From assembly GCF_019578655.1 (NCBI RefSeq), contig NC_063257.1, forward strand, positions 28,200,362 through 28,264,361: DNA of 64,000 nt. The letters are read 5' to 3'. The position numbers and the translations under genes were made by a program. Of the stretch, positions 1-12,363 are shown in pieces. Below the pieces are notes generated by a model. The model did not search any database. It had not been told where the DNA came from and saw only the letters and a program-made list of their open reading frames with translations. The number at the start of each line of letters is the position of its first letter. Position 1 is the first letter of the stretch. Origin of the DNA: Ricinus communis. Taxonomy: Eukaryota; Streptophyta; Magnoliopsida; Malpighiales; Euphorbiaceae.

Positions 1-2
1 TA

Positions 3-880
3 GAGGACCACGCTAAGCCTTCTATTGAAGGTCAAAAGCGGTTAAACCCCACTCTCAAAGAAGTGGTGAGAAAAGAGGTAACTAAGTTGCTTGATAATGG
101 AATCATATATTCCATTAGTGATAGTAAATGGGTGAGGCCCGTTCAGGTTGTACCAAAGAAGGGAGGCTTAACCGTTGTTAGGAATGAATCTAATGATTTA
201 ATACCTACTAGAACTGTCACGGATATGTGTATTGACTATAGAAAATTAAATAAAGCAACTAGGAAGGATCATTTGCCATTGCCTTTTATCGGCCAAGTCC
301 TTGAGAGACTAGCCAACTTTTCTTATTTTTGTTATTTGGATGGACTTAATGGTTTCTATCAAATTCTTATTCATCCCAAGGATCAAGCTAAAACCACCTT
401 TACATGTCTCTATGGTACTTTTGCTTTTAGGCGTATGCCTTTTAGTTTATGTAATGCACCTGCAACTTTCCAAAGATGCATATTTTCAATATTTAGTGAT
501 TTACTTTTATGGACAACTTCAATGTTTATGGTACTAATTTTTCCAACTATCTAGACAATCTATCTAAAGTTCTTGATAGGTGTATTGAGCATGGATTAGT
601 CTTGAATTGGGAAAAATGTCACTTTATGACACAAGAGGGAATCATTCTTGGTCATTCAGTTTTAAAGAGAGGCATTGAAGTTGATACGGCAAAGATAGAA
701 GTAATTGAAAATTTGCCACCTCTGAAGAGTGTTAAAGATATAAGAAGTTTCCTTGGACATGCAGGTTTCTATCAAAGATTTATCAAAGACTTCTCCAAGA
801 TAGCAAGGCCATTATGTAAGTTACATGCTAAAGATGCTATTTTTGAGTTTAATGAAGCATGCCTCGGTGAATTTGAAACT
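3..880 (+). pseudogene. pol: Athila-type reverse transcriptase, broken
   Basis: The frame is already open at base 3, so the start lies upstream of the window. Positions 3-554 encode the fingers and palm: KWVRPVQVVPKKGG, then CIDYRKLNKATRKDHLPLPF, then YLDGLNGFYQI with the first catalytic Asp, then RRMPFSLCNAPATFQRC. Near 500 a deletion of about eight codons changes the frame. The protein continues in frame 2 from about 506 with FMDNFNVYG, followed by the thumb and connection (FLGHAGFYQRFIKDFS). The catalytic motif in this lineage is normally FMDD, so the second Asp is replaced by Asn (codon 515-517). That loss and the frameshift make the enzyme dead. The product would have copied element RNA into cDNA. 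Confidence 0.9.
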
Positions 881-928
881 TTGAAAAAAGCTCTTGTTTC
901 CACACCCGTCTTGCAACCACCTAATTGG

Positions 929-1459
929 CAGCAACCATTTGAAATAATGTGTGATGCTAGTAACTTTGTGTTTGGGGATGTTTTGGGTCAAAGAAAGGAA
1001 GGTAAGCCTTATGTGATTTACTATGCTAGCAAATTACTTGATGATGCTCAGATCAACTACACCACTACGGAAAAGGAGTTGCTTGCTATCATTTATGCAT
1101 TTGAAAAGTTTAGAGCATATCTTGTAGGGCAAAATGTGATTGTTTATTCGGATCATGCTGCTCTTAAGTATCTTCTAAGCAAGAAGGACGTGAAACCTAG
1201 ACTTTTAAGGTGGATTTTGATGCTTCAATAGTTTGATTGGGAAATGAGAGACAAGAAGGGTAGTGAGAACCTTGTTGCGGATCACCTATCAAGGATTGAT
1301 CAAGATGGACTAAAAAGGAATGATGATGGTTTCTCAATTAATGACACATTTTATGATGAACATTTACTAAGTGTGGTATCAAAGGAACTTACATGGTATG
1401 CGGATATTGCAAATTATCTTGTGAGTGGTGTTCTTCCTTATGAGTTAGATTATCGATAA
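929..1459 (+). pseudogene. pol: Athila-type RNase H domain, interrupted
   Basis: This continues the frame of the reverse transcriptase. The RNase H-like fold shows its acidic residues in order: CDAS (Asp codon 953-955), TEKELLA (from about 1067) and YSDHAALKYL (Asp codon 1151-1153). The domain ends at an in-frame TAG (1229-1231) just before the FDWEMRDKKG segment that normally leads to VADHLSR, which is seen downstream in the same frame. A second in-frame stop (TAA 1457-1459) lies before integrase. The domain would remove RNA from the RNA:DNA hybrid during reverse transcription. Its active-site residues look intact, but the stops prevent a full polyprotein. Confidence 0.88.
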
Positions 1460-2673
1460 AGGAAGAAATTTATGCATGATATTAAATTCTATTATTGGGA
1501 GGAGCCGTTGCTTTACAAGAGATGTGCCAATAGTTTAATTCGGAGATACATTCCTCAAGATGAAGCTCAAGATGTTTTGAGACATTGTCATTCCTTGGAT
1601 GTTGAAGGACACTTCGATGCAATAAAAATGACATCTAAGGTACTACAATCTGGTTTTTGGTGGCTAACTTTATTTAAAGATGCTAGAGAATTTATTCTTA
1701 CATGTGATAGATGTCAAAGAATGGGCAACATTACTAAGAAACATGAGATGCCCTTAAAAGGAATCCTTGAAGTCAAACTCTTCGATGTTTGGGGTATAGA
1801 TTTCATAGGTCCATTCCCTAGCTCTTTAGGTTACAAGTATATTCTGGTCATGGTGGATTATATTTCAAAATGGGTGGAAGCATTGCCAACCGTTACTATT
1901 GATGCTAAAGCGGTCAAGAAGATGCTGAAGAAAATTATTTTTCCTAGGTTTGGTACTGCTAGGGCATTAATTAGTGATGGAGGTTCCCATTTTTGTAATC
2001 ATATGATTGAGGCTCTCTTAGAGAAGTATGGAGTACCACACAAGGTTGCTACTCCATATCACCCATAAATAAGTGGGCAAGTTAAGATCAGCAATAGAGA
2101 GATGAAGTGGATCTTAGAGAAAACGATGTCTTCTTCACGAAAGGAATGGGCATTAAAGCTTGATGACGCTTTATGGGCATATAGGAAAACCTTTAAAACC
2201 CCAATTGGCCTTACTCCCTATCAATTAATTTATGCGAAATCATGTCATCTCCCCATTGAATTAGAGCATAAGGCATATTGGGCAACAAGGACTTTGAATT
2301 TTGATGTGAAGAAGGCCAGTAGGAAGAGGTTACTTCAACTTAACGAATTGGATGAGTTAAGAATGAATCTTATGAGAATGCTAAGTTATATAAAGATCAT
2401 ACTAAGTTGTGGCATGATAAGCATTTATTTAAGAAGGAATTTCATGAGGGTGAGCTTGTTCTCCTTTTTAATTCAAGACTCGAGTTATTTTTGGGAAAGT
2501 TGAGGTCACGATGGTCGGGTCCATTTAAAGTTATCAAAGTTTATCCTCACGATGCGGTTGATCTTGCCAATGCAAAGGGGGAATTTTTTAAGGTAAATGG
2601 ACATCATCTTAAGCCCTACTTGATTGGTGATGTAATTCATACGGGCTGTTCTATCCCTCTATCTACACCATAA
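1460..2673 (+). pseudogene. pol: Athila-type integrase, broken, catalytic Glu lost
   Basis: An N-terminal zinc-binding HHCC region (HCHSLDVEGHFD, then CDRCQRMGN) precedes the catalytic core. Asp 1 is in WGIDFIGPFP (codon 1799-1801) and Asp 2 in LISDGGSHFCN (codon 1976-1978). TAA at 2066-2068 replaces Gln in the conserved HPQ, and the third catalytic residue, normally Glu in GQVE, is Lys (AAG 2084-2086). The C-terminal part reads [20 protein letters not shown] and [11 protein letters not shown] frameshift near 2360 moves the end ([20 protein letters not shown]) into the frame closing at 2673. The domain would insert the cDNA into the genome. With stop, frameshift and Glu-to-Lys it cannot work. 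Confidence 0.9.
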
Positions 2674-3496
2674 TCAAATTGAGGTAAGGCCAAGCTATAA
2701 ATCCTTAAATTTAGCATGGTAAGATTAACACATTTCTTTTCCTTAACTTTAATACATTTTTACATTCTTTGCTTTTATTTCATTCTACTTCATTTTGTTT
2801 ACTTAGAGTCATTACTTCACTCTTTTCTAACCCTTATTTACCATATTATTTTTGCTTTAGATTACTTTCTTTGCCTATTTAGTTTAAGTGCCTTAGCATT
2901 AGTGTCAAAATGTAAGGTGGCGAGTCGTCACGAGTCGATGACTCGTAACAGAACCTAACGGCATCGAGTCGTCATCTAGGTGACAAGTCATCACATGTTG
3001 ACGACTCGTCACAAAAGGCTTTACTGACGAGTCATCATACATTAACGACTCGTTCACTCATATTAATATTACCTATACTTGCATTATCATATATTTATCC
3101 TTATCATAGCATAGTTTAATTATTTGTTTTACGTGTTACACATTTTTCCTTTTTATTGTTCATTAATTTTTTTATTCTATTTATTCCTTGCCAAAATATA
3201 ATTTCATAACTTAAAAGTTGTTTCTTTTCCAAGAATAGACATGTCCTTTCACATCTAAACACACCTTTTCACTATCTCTTACACCCCTACCTTTTACACC
3301 CCTATTACATCTATGTACACCCTTTTGACTAACCCAATCTCACATATCTTCATATCCAACGAGTTTCCATAACTTTCCACTATCTTCCATCTTTTCTTAT
3401 TCTTTCACTTCTTATATACTTAAGCTTTCTTTCATTTTCTCTCTACATTACTCATAACCAAAAACCTTCCCCACTGTTCCTATTCTCTTGTTTTCA
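2674..3496 (+). other. Noncoding tail between integrase and minisatellite
   Basis: T-rich, no credible coding frame. At 2920-3055 there is a dense cluster of short sense and antisense copies of GACGAGTC/GACTCGTC (for example CGAGTCGTCA at 2921, CGAGTCGATGACTCG at 2931, GACGACTCGTCAC near 3000, GACGAGTCATCA near 3026, ACGACTCG near 3045). A pyrimidine-rich stretch with many ACACCCCT-like words follows (3240-3320). The tail fits the 3' untranslated region of an Athila element, but no polypurine tract or LTR start could be fixed. Confidence 0.55.
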
Positions 3497-6400
3497 TGAG
3501 GAAATAACCCCGTAATTGTGGTATAGTTATGAATATGAGAAAACAACACCTTAAAGGGGTTAATTTTATAATATGAGAAAACAACACCATAAAAGGGGTT
3601 TATTTATCGATATAAGAAAAGAACATCATAAAACGTGTATATTTATGAATTTTAGAAAATAAGCCCATAATAGTACTAATAATTTAATATGAGAAAATGA
3701 CCACGTAAAAGTGGTATTTTTATCAATATAAGAAAATAACTCCATAAAACATGTATTTTTATGAATCTTAGAAAACAATCCCGTAAAAGTAGTGTAATTG
3801 CGAATCTAAGAAAACTGCCTCGTAGAACGGGTAAATTTTTTAATATGAGAAAACAGCCTCATAGAAAGGGTAAATTTCTTAATATGTGAAAACAACCCCA
3901 TAATACAGGGATATTTATCAATCAGAGAAAATAACCGTGTAATTTTTTATATATGTGAGTATGAGAAAACAGCCCCTTAAATGGGTTAATTTTATAAGAT
4001 GAGAAAATAACCCTGTAAAAGTGGTACATTTGTCCATATAAAAAAATAACCCTGTAAAATGTATATATTTATAAATTTGAGACCATAATAGTGCTAATAA
4101 TTTAGTATGAGAAAATGACTCCGTAAAATGTGTATATATATGAATCCGAGAAAACAAACCCGTAAAAGTAGTGTAATTGCGAGCCTAAGAAAACAACCTC
4201 GTAGAACAAGTAAATTTTTTAATATGAGAAAACAGCCTTGTAGAAGGGATAAATTTTTTAATATGTGAAAACAACCCCGTAATACGGGAATATTTATGAA
4301 TTTGAGGAAATAATCCCGTAATTGAGGCATATTTATGAGTATGAGAAAACAAACCCTTAAATAGGTTATTTTTATAATTTGAGAAAACAACCCCGTAAAA
4401 GGGGTATATTTGTCAATATAAGAAAATAACTCTGTAAAACGTGTATATTTATGAATTTGAGAAAACAACCCCATAATAGTGCTAATAATTTAATATGAGA
4501 AAATGACCCCGTAAAAGTGGTATATTTATCAATATAAGAAAATTACTCTGTAAAGCGTGTATATTTATGAATTTGAGAAAACAATCCCATAAAAGTAGTG
4601 TAATTTCTAGTCTAAGAAAATAGACTCGTAGAATGGGTAAATTTTTTAATATAAGAAAACAGTCTCGTAGAAGGGGTAAATTATTTAATATGTTAAAACG
4701 ACCAGGTAATACGGGGATATTTATTAATCGTAGAAAATAATCCTGTAATTTTGGTATATTTGAGAGTATGAGAAGACATTCCCGTAAAAGTAGTATATTT
4801 GTCAATATAAGAAAATAACCCCGTAAAATTTATATATTTATGATTCTGAGAGAAAAACCTCATAAAGTACTATAATTGCGAGTCTAATAAAATAGTCTCG
4901 TAGAAGGGGCAAAATTAATTCATATGAGAAAACAACCGTATAAGAGGGGTATATTTACAAATATTAGAAAATGAGCCTGTAATACGAGGATATTTATCAA
5001 TCGGAGAAAATAAACCCGTTACTGTGGCATATTTGTGATTATGAGAAAAGAACCCCTTAAATGGGTTAATTTTCGAATATTAGAAAACAATCCCGTAAAA
5101 AGGGTACATTTGTCGATATAAGAAAATAACCCTGTAAAACGTGTATATTTATGAATTTTAGAAAATAAGCCCCATAACAGTGCTAATAATTTAATATGAG
5201 AAAACAACCCCGTAAAAGTGGTATATTTATAAATATAAGAAAATAACCTCGTAAAGCGTGTATTTTTATGTATGTGAGAAAACAACCTCGTAAAAATAGT
5301 GGAATTGCAAGTATAAGAAAACAACCTCGTAGAATGGGTAAACTTTTTAATATAAGAAAACAACCCCGTAATATGGGGATATTTATCAATCAAAGAAAAT
5401 AATTTCGTAATTTTGGTATATTTGGGAGTATGAGAAAACAACCCCGTAAAAAGGGTATATTTGTCAATATAAGAAAATAATTCCGTAAAACATGTATATT
5501 TATGAATATGAGAGAATAACCTCATAAAAATAGTGTAATTGTGAGTCCAAGAAAACAGCCTCGTAGAAGGGGTAAATTTTTTAATATCAGAAAACAACCA
5601 CATAAGAGAGGTATATTTATAAATATTAGAAAACGAGCCCGTAATACGGGGATATTTATCAATCGGAGGAAATAACCCCGTAATTGTGGTATATTTGTGA
5701 GTATGAGAAAACAACCCCTTAAATGGGTTAATTTTATAATTTAAGAAAACAGACCCGTAAAAAGGGTATATTAGTCGATATAATAAAATAATCCCGTAAA
5801 GCGTGTATTAATGAATTTGAGAATACAACCCTATAATAGTGCTAATAATTTAATATGAGAAAATGACCCCGTAAAAGTGATATATTTATTAATATAAGAA
5901 AATAACCTCATAAAACGTGTATATTTATGAATATGAGAAAACAACCTCATAAAAGTAGTGTAATTGCGAGTCTGAGAAAACACCCTCGTAGAAGGGGTAA
6001 ATTTTTTCATATGAAGAAATAATCCTGTAATACGGGGATATTTATAAATTTGAGAAAATAACTCCGTAATTGTGGTAAATTTGTGAGTATGAGAAAATAA
6101 CCCCTTAAATGGGTTAATTTTATAATATGAGAAAACAACCCCGTAAAAGTGGTATATTTATCGATATAACAAAATAATTCCGTAAAATGTGTATATTTAT
6201 GAATTTGAGAAAACAAATGATAGTGCTAATAATTTAATATGAGAAAACGACTCCGTAAAAGTAGTATATTTATCAATATAAGAAAATAATCCCATAAAAT
6301 TTGTATATTTATGATTCTAAAAAAACAACCCCGTAAAAAGTGTATATTAATGGATATGAGAAAATAACCCTGTAAAAGTAGTGTAATTGCGAGTGTGAGA

Positions 6401-9400
6401 AAACAGCCTCGTAAAAGGGGTAAATTTTTTAATATGAGAAAATAACCACGTAAAATGGGGATATTTATCAATCGGAGAAAACAACCATAATTTTGGTATA
6501 TTTGGGAGTATGAGAAAATAACCCCTTAAATGGGCTAATTTTATAATATGAGAAAATAGTCCCGTAAAAGTGGTATATTTGTCAATATAAGAAAATAACC
6601 CCGTAAAATGTGTATATTTATGAATCTGAAAAAACAACCTCATAAAGGTAGTATAATTGCGAGCCTAATAAAAAAGCCTCGTAGAAGGGGTAAATTTTTT
6701 AATATGAGAAAACAACCGAGTAAGAGAGGTATATTTATAATATTAGAAAACGAGCCGGTAATACGAGGATATTTATCAATCAGAGAAAATAACCCCGTAA
6801 TTGTGGTATATTTGTGAATATGAGAAAACAACCCCTTAAATGGATTAATTTTATAATTTGAGAAAATAGCCCCGTAAAAAGGGGTGTATTTGTCGATATA
6901 AGAAAATAATCCCGTAAGGCGTGTATAATAATGAATTTGAGAAAATAACCCTATAATAGTGCTAATAATTTAATATGAGAAAAGAACTCCGTAAAAGTGA
7001 TATATTTATCAATGTAAGAAAATAACCTCGTAAAACGTGTATATTTATAAATATTAGAAAACAACCCCGTGAAAGTAGTGTAATTGCGAGTATGAGAAAA
7101 CAGCCTCGTAGAAGCGGTAAATTATTTAATATGAGAAAACAACCATGTAATACGGGAATATTTATCAATCGGATAACCCTGTATTTTTTGTATATTTGTG
7201 AATATGAGAAAACAACCCCTTAAATGGGTTAATTTTACAATATGAGAAAACAACCTCGTAAAAGTGGTATATTTGTCAATATAAGAAAATAACCCCGTCA
7301 AACATGTATATTTATGAATTTGAGAAAACAACCCTATAATAGTACTAATAATTTAATATGAGAAACTGACCCCGTAAAAATGATATATTTATCAATATAA
7401 GAAAATAACCCCGTAAAAGTAGTGTAATTGCGAGTCTAAGAAAATAGCCTCGTAAAAGGGGTAAGTTTTTTAATATGAGAAAACAACCCTATAATACGGG
7501 GATATTTATCAATCGGAGAAAATAATCCTGTAATTTTGGTATATTTGGGATTATGAGAAAACAACCCGGTAAAAGTTGTATATTTGTCAATATTAGAAAA
7601 TAATCCCGCAAAACGTGTATATTTATGAATATGAGAAAATAATCTCGTAAAAGTAGTGTAATTGCGAGTCCAAGAAAATAGCCTCGTAGAAGGGGTAAAT
7701 TTTTCAATATGAGAAAACAACTGCGTAAGAGAAGTATATTTATAAATACTAGAAAATGAGCCCGTAATACGAGGATATTTATCATTAGAGAAAATAACCC
7801 CATAATTGTGGTATATTTTGGGTATGAGAAAACAACACCGTAAAAGGTGTATATTTATCGATATAAGAAAATAACTCCGTAAACCTTGTATATATATGAA
7901 TTTTACAAAACAACCTCATAATAGTGCGAATAATTTAATATGACAAAATGACCCCATAAAAGTTGTTTATTTACAAATATAAGAAAATAATCACGTAAAA
8001 CATGTATATTTATGAATATGAGAAAACAACATCGTAAAAGTAGTGTAATTGCAAGTCTGAGAAAACAGCATCTTAGAAGGGGTAAATTTTTTAATATGAG
8101 AGCAAAACCCTATAATATGCGGATATTTATTAATCGGAGAAAATAACACTGTAATTTTGGTATATCTTTTAGTATGAGAAAACAACCCCTTAAATAGATT
8201 AATTTTATAATATGAGAAAACAACCCTGTAACAGGGTTGTATTTATTAATATAAGAAAATAACCACGTAAAATGTGTACATTTATAAATTTGAGAAAACA
8301 ACCCATATAATAGTGCTAATAATTTAATATGACGAAACGACCCCGTGAAAGTGGTATTCTTATCAATATAAGAAAATAACTCCTTAAAACTTGTATATTT
8401 ATGAATCTGAGAAAACAATCCCGTAAAAGTAGTATAATTGCGAGTTTAAGAAAACAGTCTTGTAGAACCGGTAAATTTTTTAATCTGAGAAAACAACTTC
8501 ATAGAAGTGGTAAATTTTTTAATATGTGAAAAGAACCCCGTAATACGGGATATTTATCAATCGGAGAAAATAATCCCGTAATTGTGGTGTATTTGTGAGT
8601 ATGAGAAAACAACCCTTTAAAATGTGTTAATTTTAGAATATGAGAAAACAACCCCGAAAAACGGGTATATTTGTCAATATAAGAAAATAACCCCTTCACA
8701 CGTGTATATTTATGAATTTGACAAAACAACCCCATTATAGTGCTAATAATTTAATATGAGAAAATGACCTCGTAAAAGTGGCTTATTTATCAATATAAGA
8801 AAATAACCCCGTAAAACGTATATATTTATGAATATGAGAAAACAACCCCGTAAAAGTAGTGTAATTGCGAGTCTGAGAAAACAGTCTCGTAGAAGAGATA
8901 AATTTTTTCATATGAAAAAGTAACCCCGTAATTAGGAGATATTTATCAATCGGGAAAAATAACCCCGTAATTTTGGTATATTTGTGAGTATGATAAAACA
9001 ACTCCTTAAATGTGTTAATTTTATAATATGAGAAAACAATCCCGTAAAAGGGGTATATTTGTCGATATAAAAAAATAACCCCGTAAGACGTGTATATCTA
9101 TGAATTTGAGAAAATAACCCCATAATAATGGTAATAATTTAATATAAGAAAACGACCCCGTAAAAGTGGTATCTTTATCAATATAAGAAAATAACTCTAT
9201 AAAATGTGTATATTTATGAATACGAGAGAATAACCTCATAAAAGTAATGTAATTGCGAGTCTTAGAAAACAACCTCGTAGAAGGGGTAAATTTTTTAATA
9301 TGAGAAAACAATTAGAGGGCTATATTTATAAATATTAAAATCGAGTCCGTAATATGGGAATATGTATCAATCGGAGAAAATAATCTTGTAATTATGGTAT

Positions 9401-10160
9401 ATTTGTGAGTATGAGAAAACAACCCTTTAAAATGTGTTAATTTTAAAATATGAGAAAACAACCCCGTAAAAGGGGTATATCTGTCAATATAAGAAAATAA
9501 CCCCATCAAACTTGTATATTTATGAATTTGATAAAACAACCCTATAATAGTGCTAATAATTTTAGATGAGAAAATGACCTCGTAAAATTGGCTTATTTAT
9601 CAATATAAGAAAATAACCCCGTAAAATATGTATATTTATGAATATCAGAAAATAATTCCGTAAAAATAGTGTAATTGCGAATCTGAGAAAACAGCCTCGT
9701 AGAAGGGGTAAATTTTTTCTTATGAGAAAACAACCCCGTAATAAGGGGATGTTTATCAATCGGAGAAAATAACCCCGTAATTATGATATATTTGTGAGTA
9801 TGAGAAAACAACCCTTTAAAATGTGTTAATTTTAGAATATGAGAAAATAACCCTGTAAAAGGGGTATATTTGTCGATATATGAAAATAACCCCGTCAAAC
9901 GTGTTTATTTATAAATTTGATAAAACAACCCCATAATAGTGCTAATAATTTTAGATGAGAAAATGACCCCGTAAAAGTGGCTTATCAATCTAAGAAAATA
10001 ATCCCGTAAAACGTGTATAGTTATGAATTTGAGAAAATAACCCTAGAATAGTGCTAATAATTTAATATAAGCAAACAACCCCGTAAAAGTCGTATATTTG
10101 TCAATATATGAAAATAACCCCGTTAAACGTGTTTATTAATGAATATGAGAAAATAACCCC
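3497..10160 (+). repeat. 39-bp minisatellite array, forward block
   Basis: The block is built from head-to-tail copies of a 39-bp AT-rich monomer of the type GAGAAAACAACCCCGTAAAA followed by a TATATTTATCAATAT-like half. Distinct monomer variants recur in fixed order, for example the CCCCTTAAATGGGTTAATTT, AGTGCTAATAATTTAATATG and GTGTAATTGCGAGTCTGAG types. The CCCCTTAAATGGGTT variant recurs near 3973, 4347, 5053, 5716, 6101, 6522, 6832, 7216, 8186, 8612, 9003, 9423 and 9812. Most intervals are about 390 or 420 bp or multiples, giving a higher-order unit of about ten monomers with deletion variants. No gene is present. Because 39 bp is 13 codons, long open frames arise on the minus strand by periodicity alone. 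Confidence 0.95.
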
Positions 10161-11980
10161 TTTTACGAGGCTGTTTTCTCAGACTCGCAATTACACTACT
10201 TTTACGGGGCTATTTGCTTATATTCATAAATATACATGTTTTACGAGGTTATTTTCTTATATTGACAAATATATGATTTTTACGGGGTCATTTTTTCATA
10301 TTAAATTATTAGCACTATTATGGGGTTGTTTTCTCAAATTCATAAATATACACATTTTACGGGGTTATTTTCTTATATCGAAAAATATACCCCTTTTACG
10401 GAGTTGTTTTCTCATATTATAAAATTAACCCATTTAAGGGGTTGTTTTCTCATACTCACAAATATACCACAATTACGGGGTTATTTCCTCAGATTCATAA
10501 ATATCCCCGTATTACGGGGTTGTTTTCACATATTAAAAAATTTATCCATTCTACGAGGCTGCTTTCTTAGACTTGCAATTATACTACTTTTTACGAGGCT
10601 AGTTTCTTATATTCATAAATATACATATTTTACGAGGTTATTTTCTTATATTGACAAATATATAATTTTTACGGGGTCGTTTTTTCATATTAAATTATTA
10701 GCACTATTATGGATTGTTTTCTCAAATTCATAAATATACACGTTTTACCGGGTTATTTTGTTATATTGACAAATATACCCTTTTTATGGGATTGTTTTCT
10801 CATATTATAAAATTAACCCATTTAAGGGGTTGTTTCCTCATACTCACAAATATACCAACATTACAGGGTTATTTTTTTCGATTGATAAATATCCCCGTCT
10901 TATGGGGTTGTTTTCTCATATTAAAAAATTTACCCTTTCTATGATGGTGTTTTCTCACATTAAAAAATTTACCCGTTCTATAAGGCTATTTTTTTAGGCT
11001 CGCAAATACACTACTTTTACAGAGTTGTTTTCTCAGATTCATAATGTTTTATGGGATTATTTTCTTGTATTGATAAATATACCACTTTTACGGGGTCTTT
11101 TCTCATATTAAATTATTAGCACTATTATGGACTTGTTTTCTCAAATTCATAAATATACATGTTTTATGGGGTTATTTTCTTATATCGACAAATATACCTC
11201 TTGTATGGGATTATTTTCTAATAGTATAAAATTAACTCATTTAAGGGGTTGTTTTCTCATACTCACAAATATAACAAAATTATGGGATTATTTTCTCCAA
11301 TTGATAAATATCCCCGTACTACGAGGTTGTTTTCACATATTAAAGAATTTACTCATTCTATGAGGCTGTTATCTCAGACTCGCAATTACACTACTTTTAC
11401 AGGATTATTTTCTCAGATTCATAAATATATACGTTTTACAGGGTTATTTTCTTATATTGATAAATATATCACTTATAAAGAGTCGTTTTCTCATATTAAA
11501 TTATTATCATTATTATGGGCTTCTTTTGTCAAATTCATAAATATACGCATTTTATGGAGTTATTTTCTTATATCGACAAATATACCCCTTTCATGGGATT
11601 GTTTTCTCATATTATAAAATTAACCCATTTAAGTGGTTGTTTTCTCATACTCACAAATATATCACAATTACAGAGTTTTTCCTCAAATTCATAAATATCC
11701 ACGTATTACGGGGTTGTTTTCACATATTAAAGAATTTACCCATTCTACGAGGCTATTTTCTCATTTAAAAAATTTATCCGTTCTATAAGGTTGTTTTCTT
11801 AGAGTCGTAATTAAACTACTTTTATGGGGTTGTTTTCTCAGATTCATAAATATACACATTCTTTTACGGGGTTATTTTCTTATATTGATAAATATACCAC
11901 TTTTACGGGGTTATTTTTCCATACTAAATTATTAGCACTATTATGGTGTTGTTTTCTAAAATTCATAAATATACCATTTT
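10161..11980 (-). repeat. 39-bp minisatellite array, inverted block
   Basis: The same monomers appear in reverse complement (TTACGGGGTTGTTTTCTCAT type). The switch is near 10160, where a forward AAAATAACCCC is followed directly by TTTTACGAGGCTGTTTTCTC. The marker TTAACCCATTTAAGGGGTTG recurs near 10424, 10814, 11229 and 11620, so spacing is again about 390 and 415 bp, which means the higher-order structure predates or survived the inversion. The array ends near 11980 against a CACTA transposase fragment. Open frames on the plus strand here mirror those on the minus strand of the forward block and are not genes. Confidence 0.94.
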
Positions 11981-11984
11981 AAAT

Positions 11985-12363
11985 ATTTTTCTTCAAGATT
12001 TAGTTGATGAATTGAAGTATCTTTAGGATATGGGTTTCCAAACATATGATGTGTCTAGGAAGCATAATTTTTAAATGAGAGTAGCTCTTTTATGGACCAT
12101 CATTAATTTTCCTGCATACTCAATTTTGTCAATTTTGTCGTGCTGCAGCACGGCTGGGAAACTTGCTTGTCCTTATTGTATAGGACATTTACAAGCATTC
12201 AATTTGAGCAACGGTTGAAAGACATCTTGGTTTGACAATCATTATAAGTTTGTCCTCCCTTGATCTTCCTTTTAGATGGAATAAAAATTGGTTCCTAAAA
12301 ATAAAAAGGAGATATCACTGACACCACCTATAAGGAAAAGTGATAAAAAATTGACTCCTTTCA
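11985..12363 (+). pseudogene. CACTA (En/Spm) TNP2-like transposase fragment
   Basis: One frame reads like the central part of plant TNP2-type (Transposase_21) proteins: LQDLVDELKYL, then FQTYDVSRKHNF, then ALLWTIINFPAYSIL, then STAGKLACPYC and TSWFDNH. Three in-frame stops (after KYL, after HNF and after LSNG) and a frameshift before RWNKNWFLK mark it as dead. Such proteins bind and cut the ends of CACTA DNA transposons. Neither terminal inverted repeat nor the rest of the gene is visible here. It is cut off on the left by the minisatellite and on the right by the direct repeat at 12364. A second CACTA-related remnant with the same orientation lies at 21105. Confidence 0.75.

Larger units (their letters stand above)
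1..3496 (+). mobile_element. Athila-like Ty3/gypsy retrotransposon, 3' part (decayed)
   Basis: The window opens inside pol of an LTR retrotransposon. Reverse transcriptase, RNase H and integrase follow in the Ty3/gypsy order up to 2673, then about 820 bp of noncoding tail reaches the minisatellite that starts at 3497. Motifs such as KWVRPVQVVPKKGG, ATRKDHLPLPF, SDGGSHFCN and RSRWSGPF are typical of the plant Athila lineage, which lacks a chromodomain. The upstream gag and protease lie outside the window. No 3' LTR can be recognised before the array, so the element was either truncated or carried the array in its own 3' region. The frames hold several stops and at least two frameshifts, so it is not functional. 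Confidence 0.88.

Noticed and set aside
3918..11617. Many long open frames on one strand of the minisatellite, rich in LFSHIHKYT-like repeats
   Set aside because: They follow from the 39-bp period being 13 codons. They switch strand exactly with the array inversion and overlap in several frames.
3497..11980. Possible CRISPR-like array
   Set aside because: Repeats are contiguous variants without unique spacers, in plant repeat DNA.
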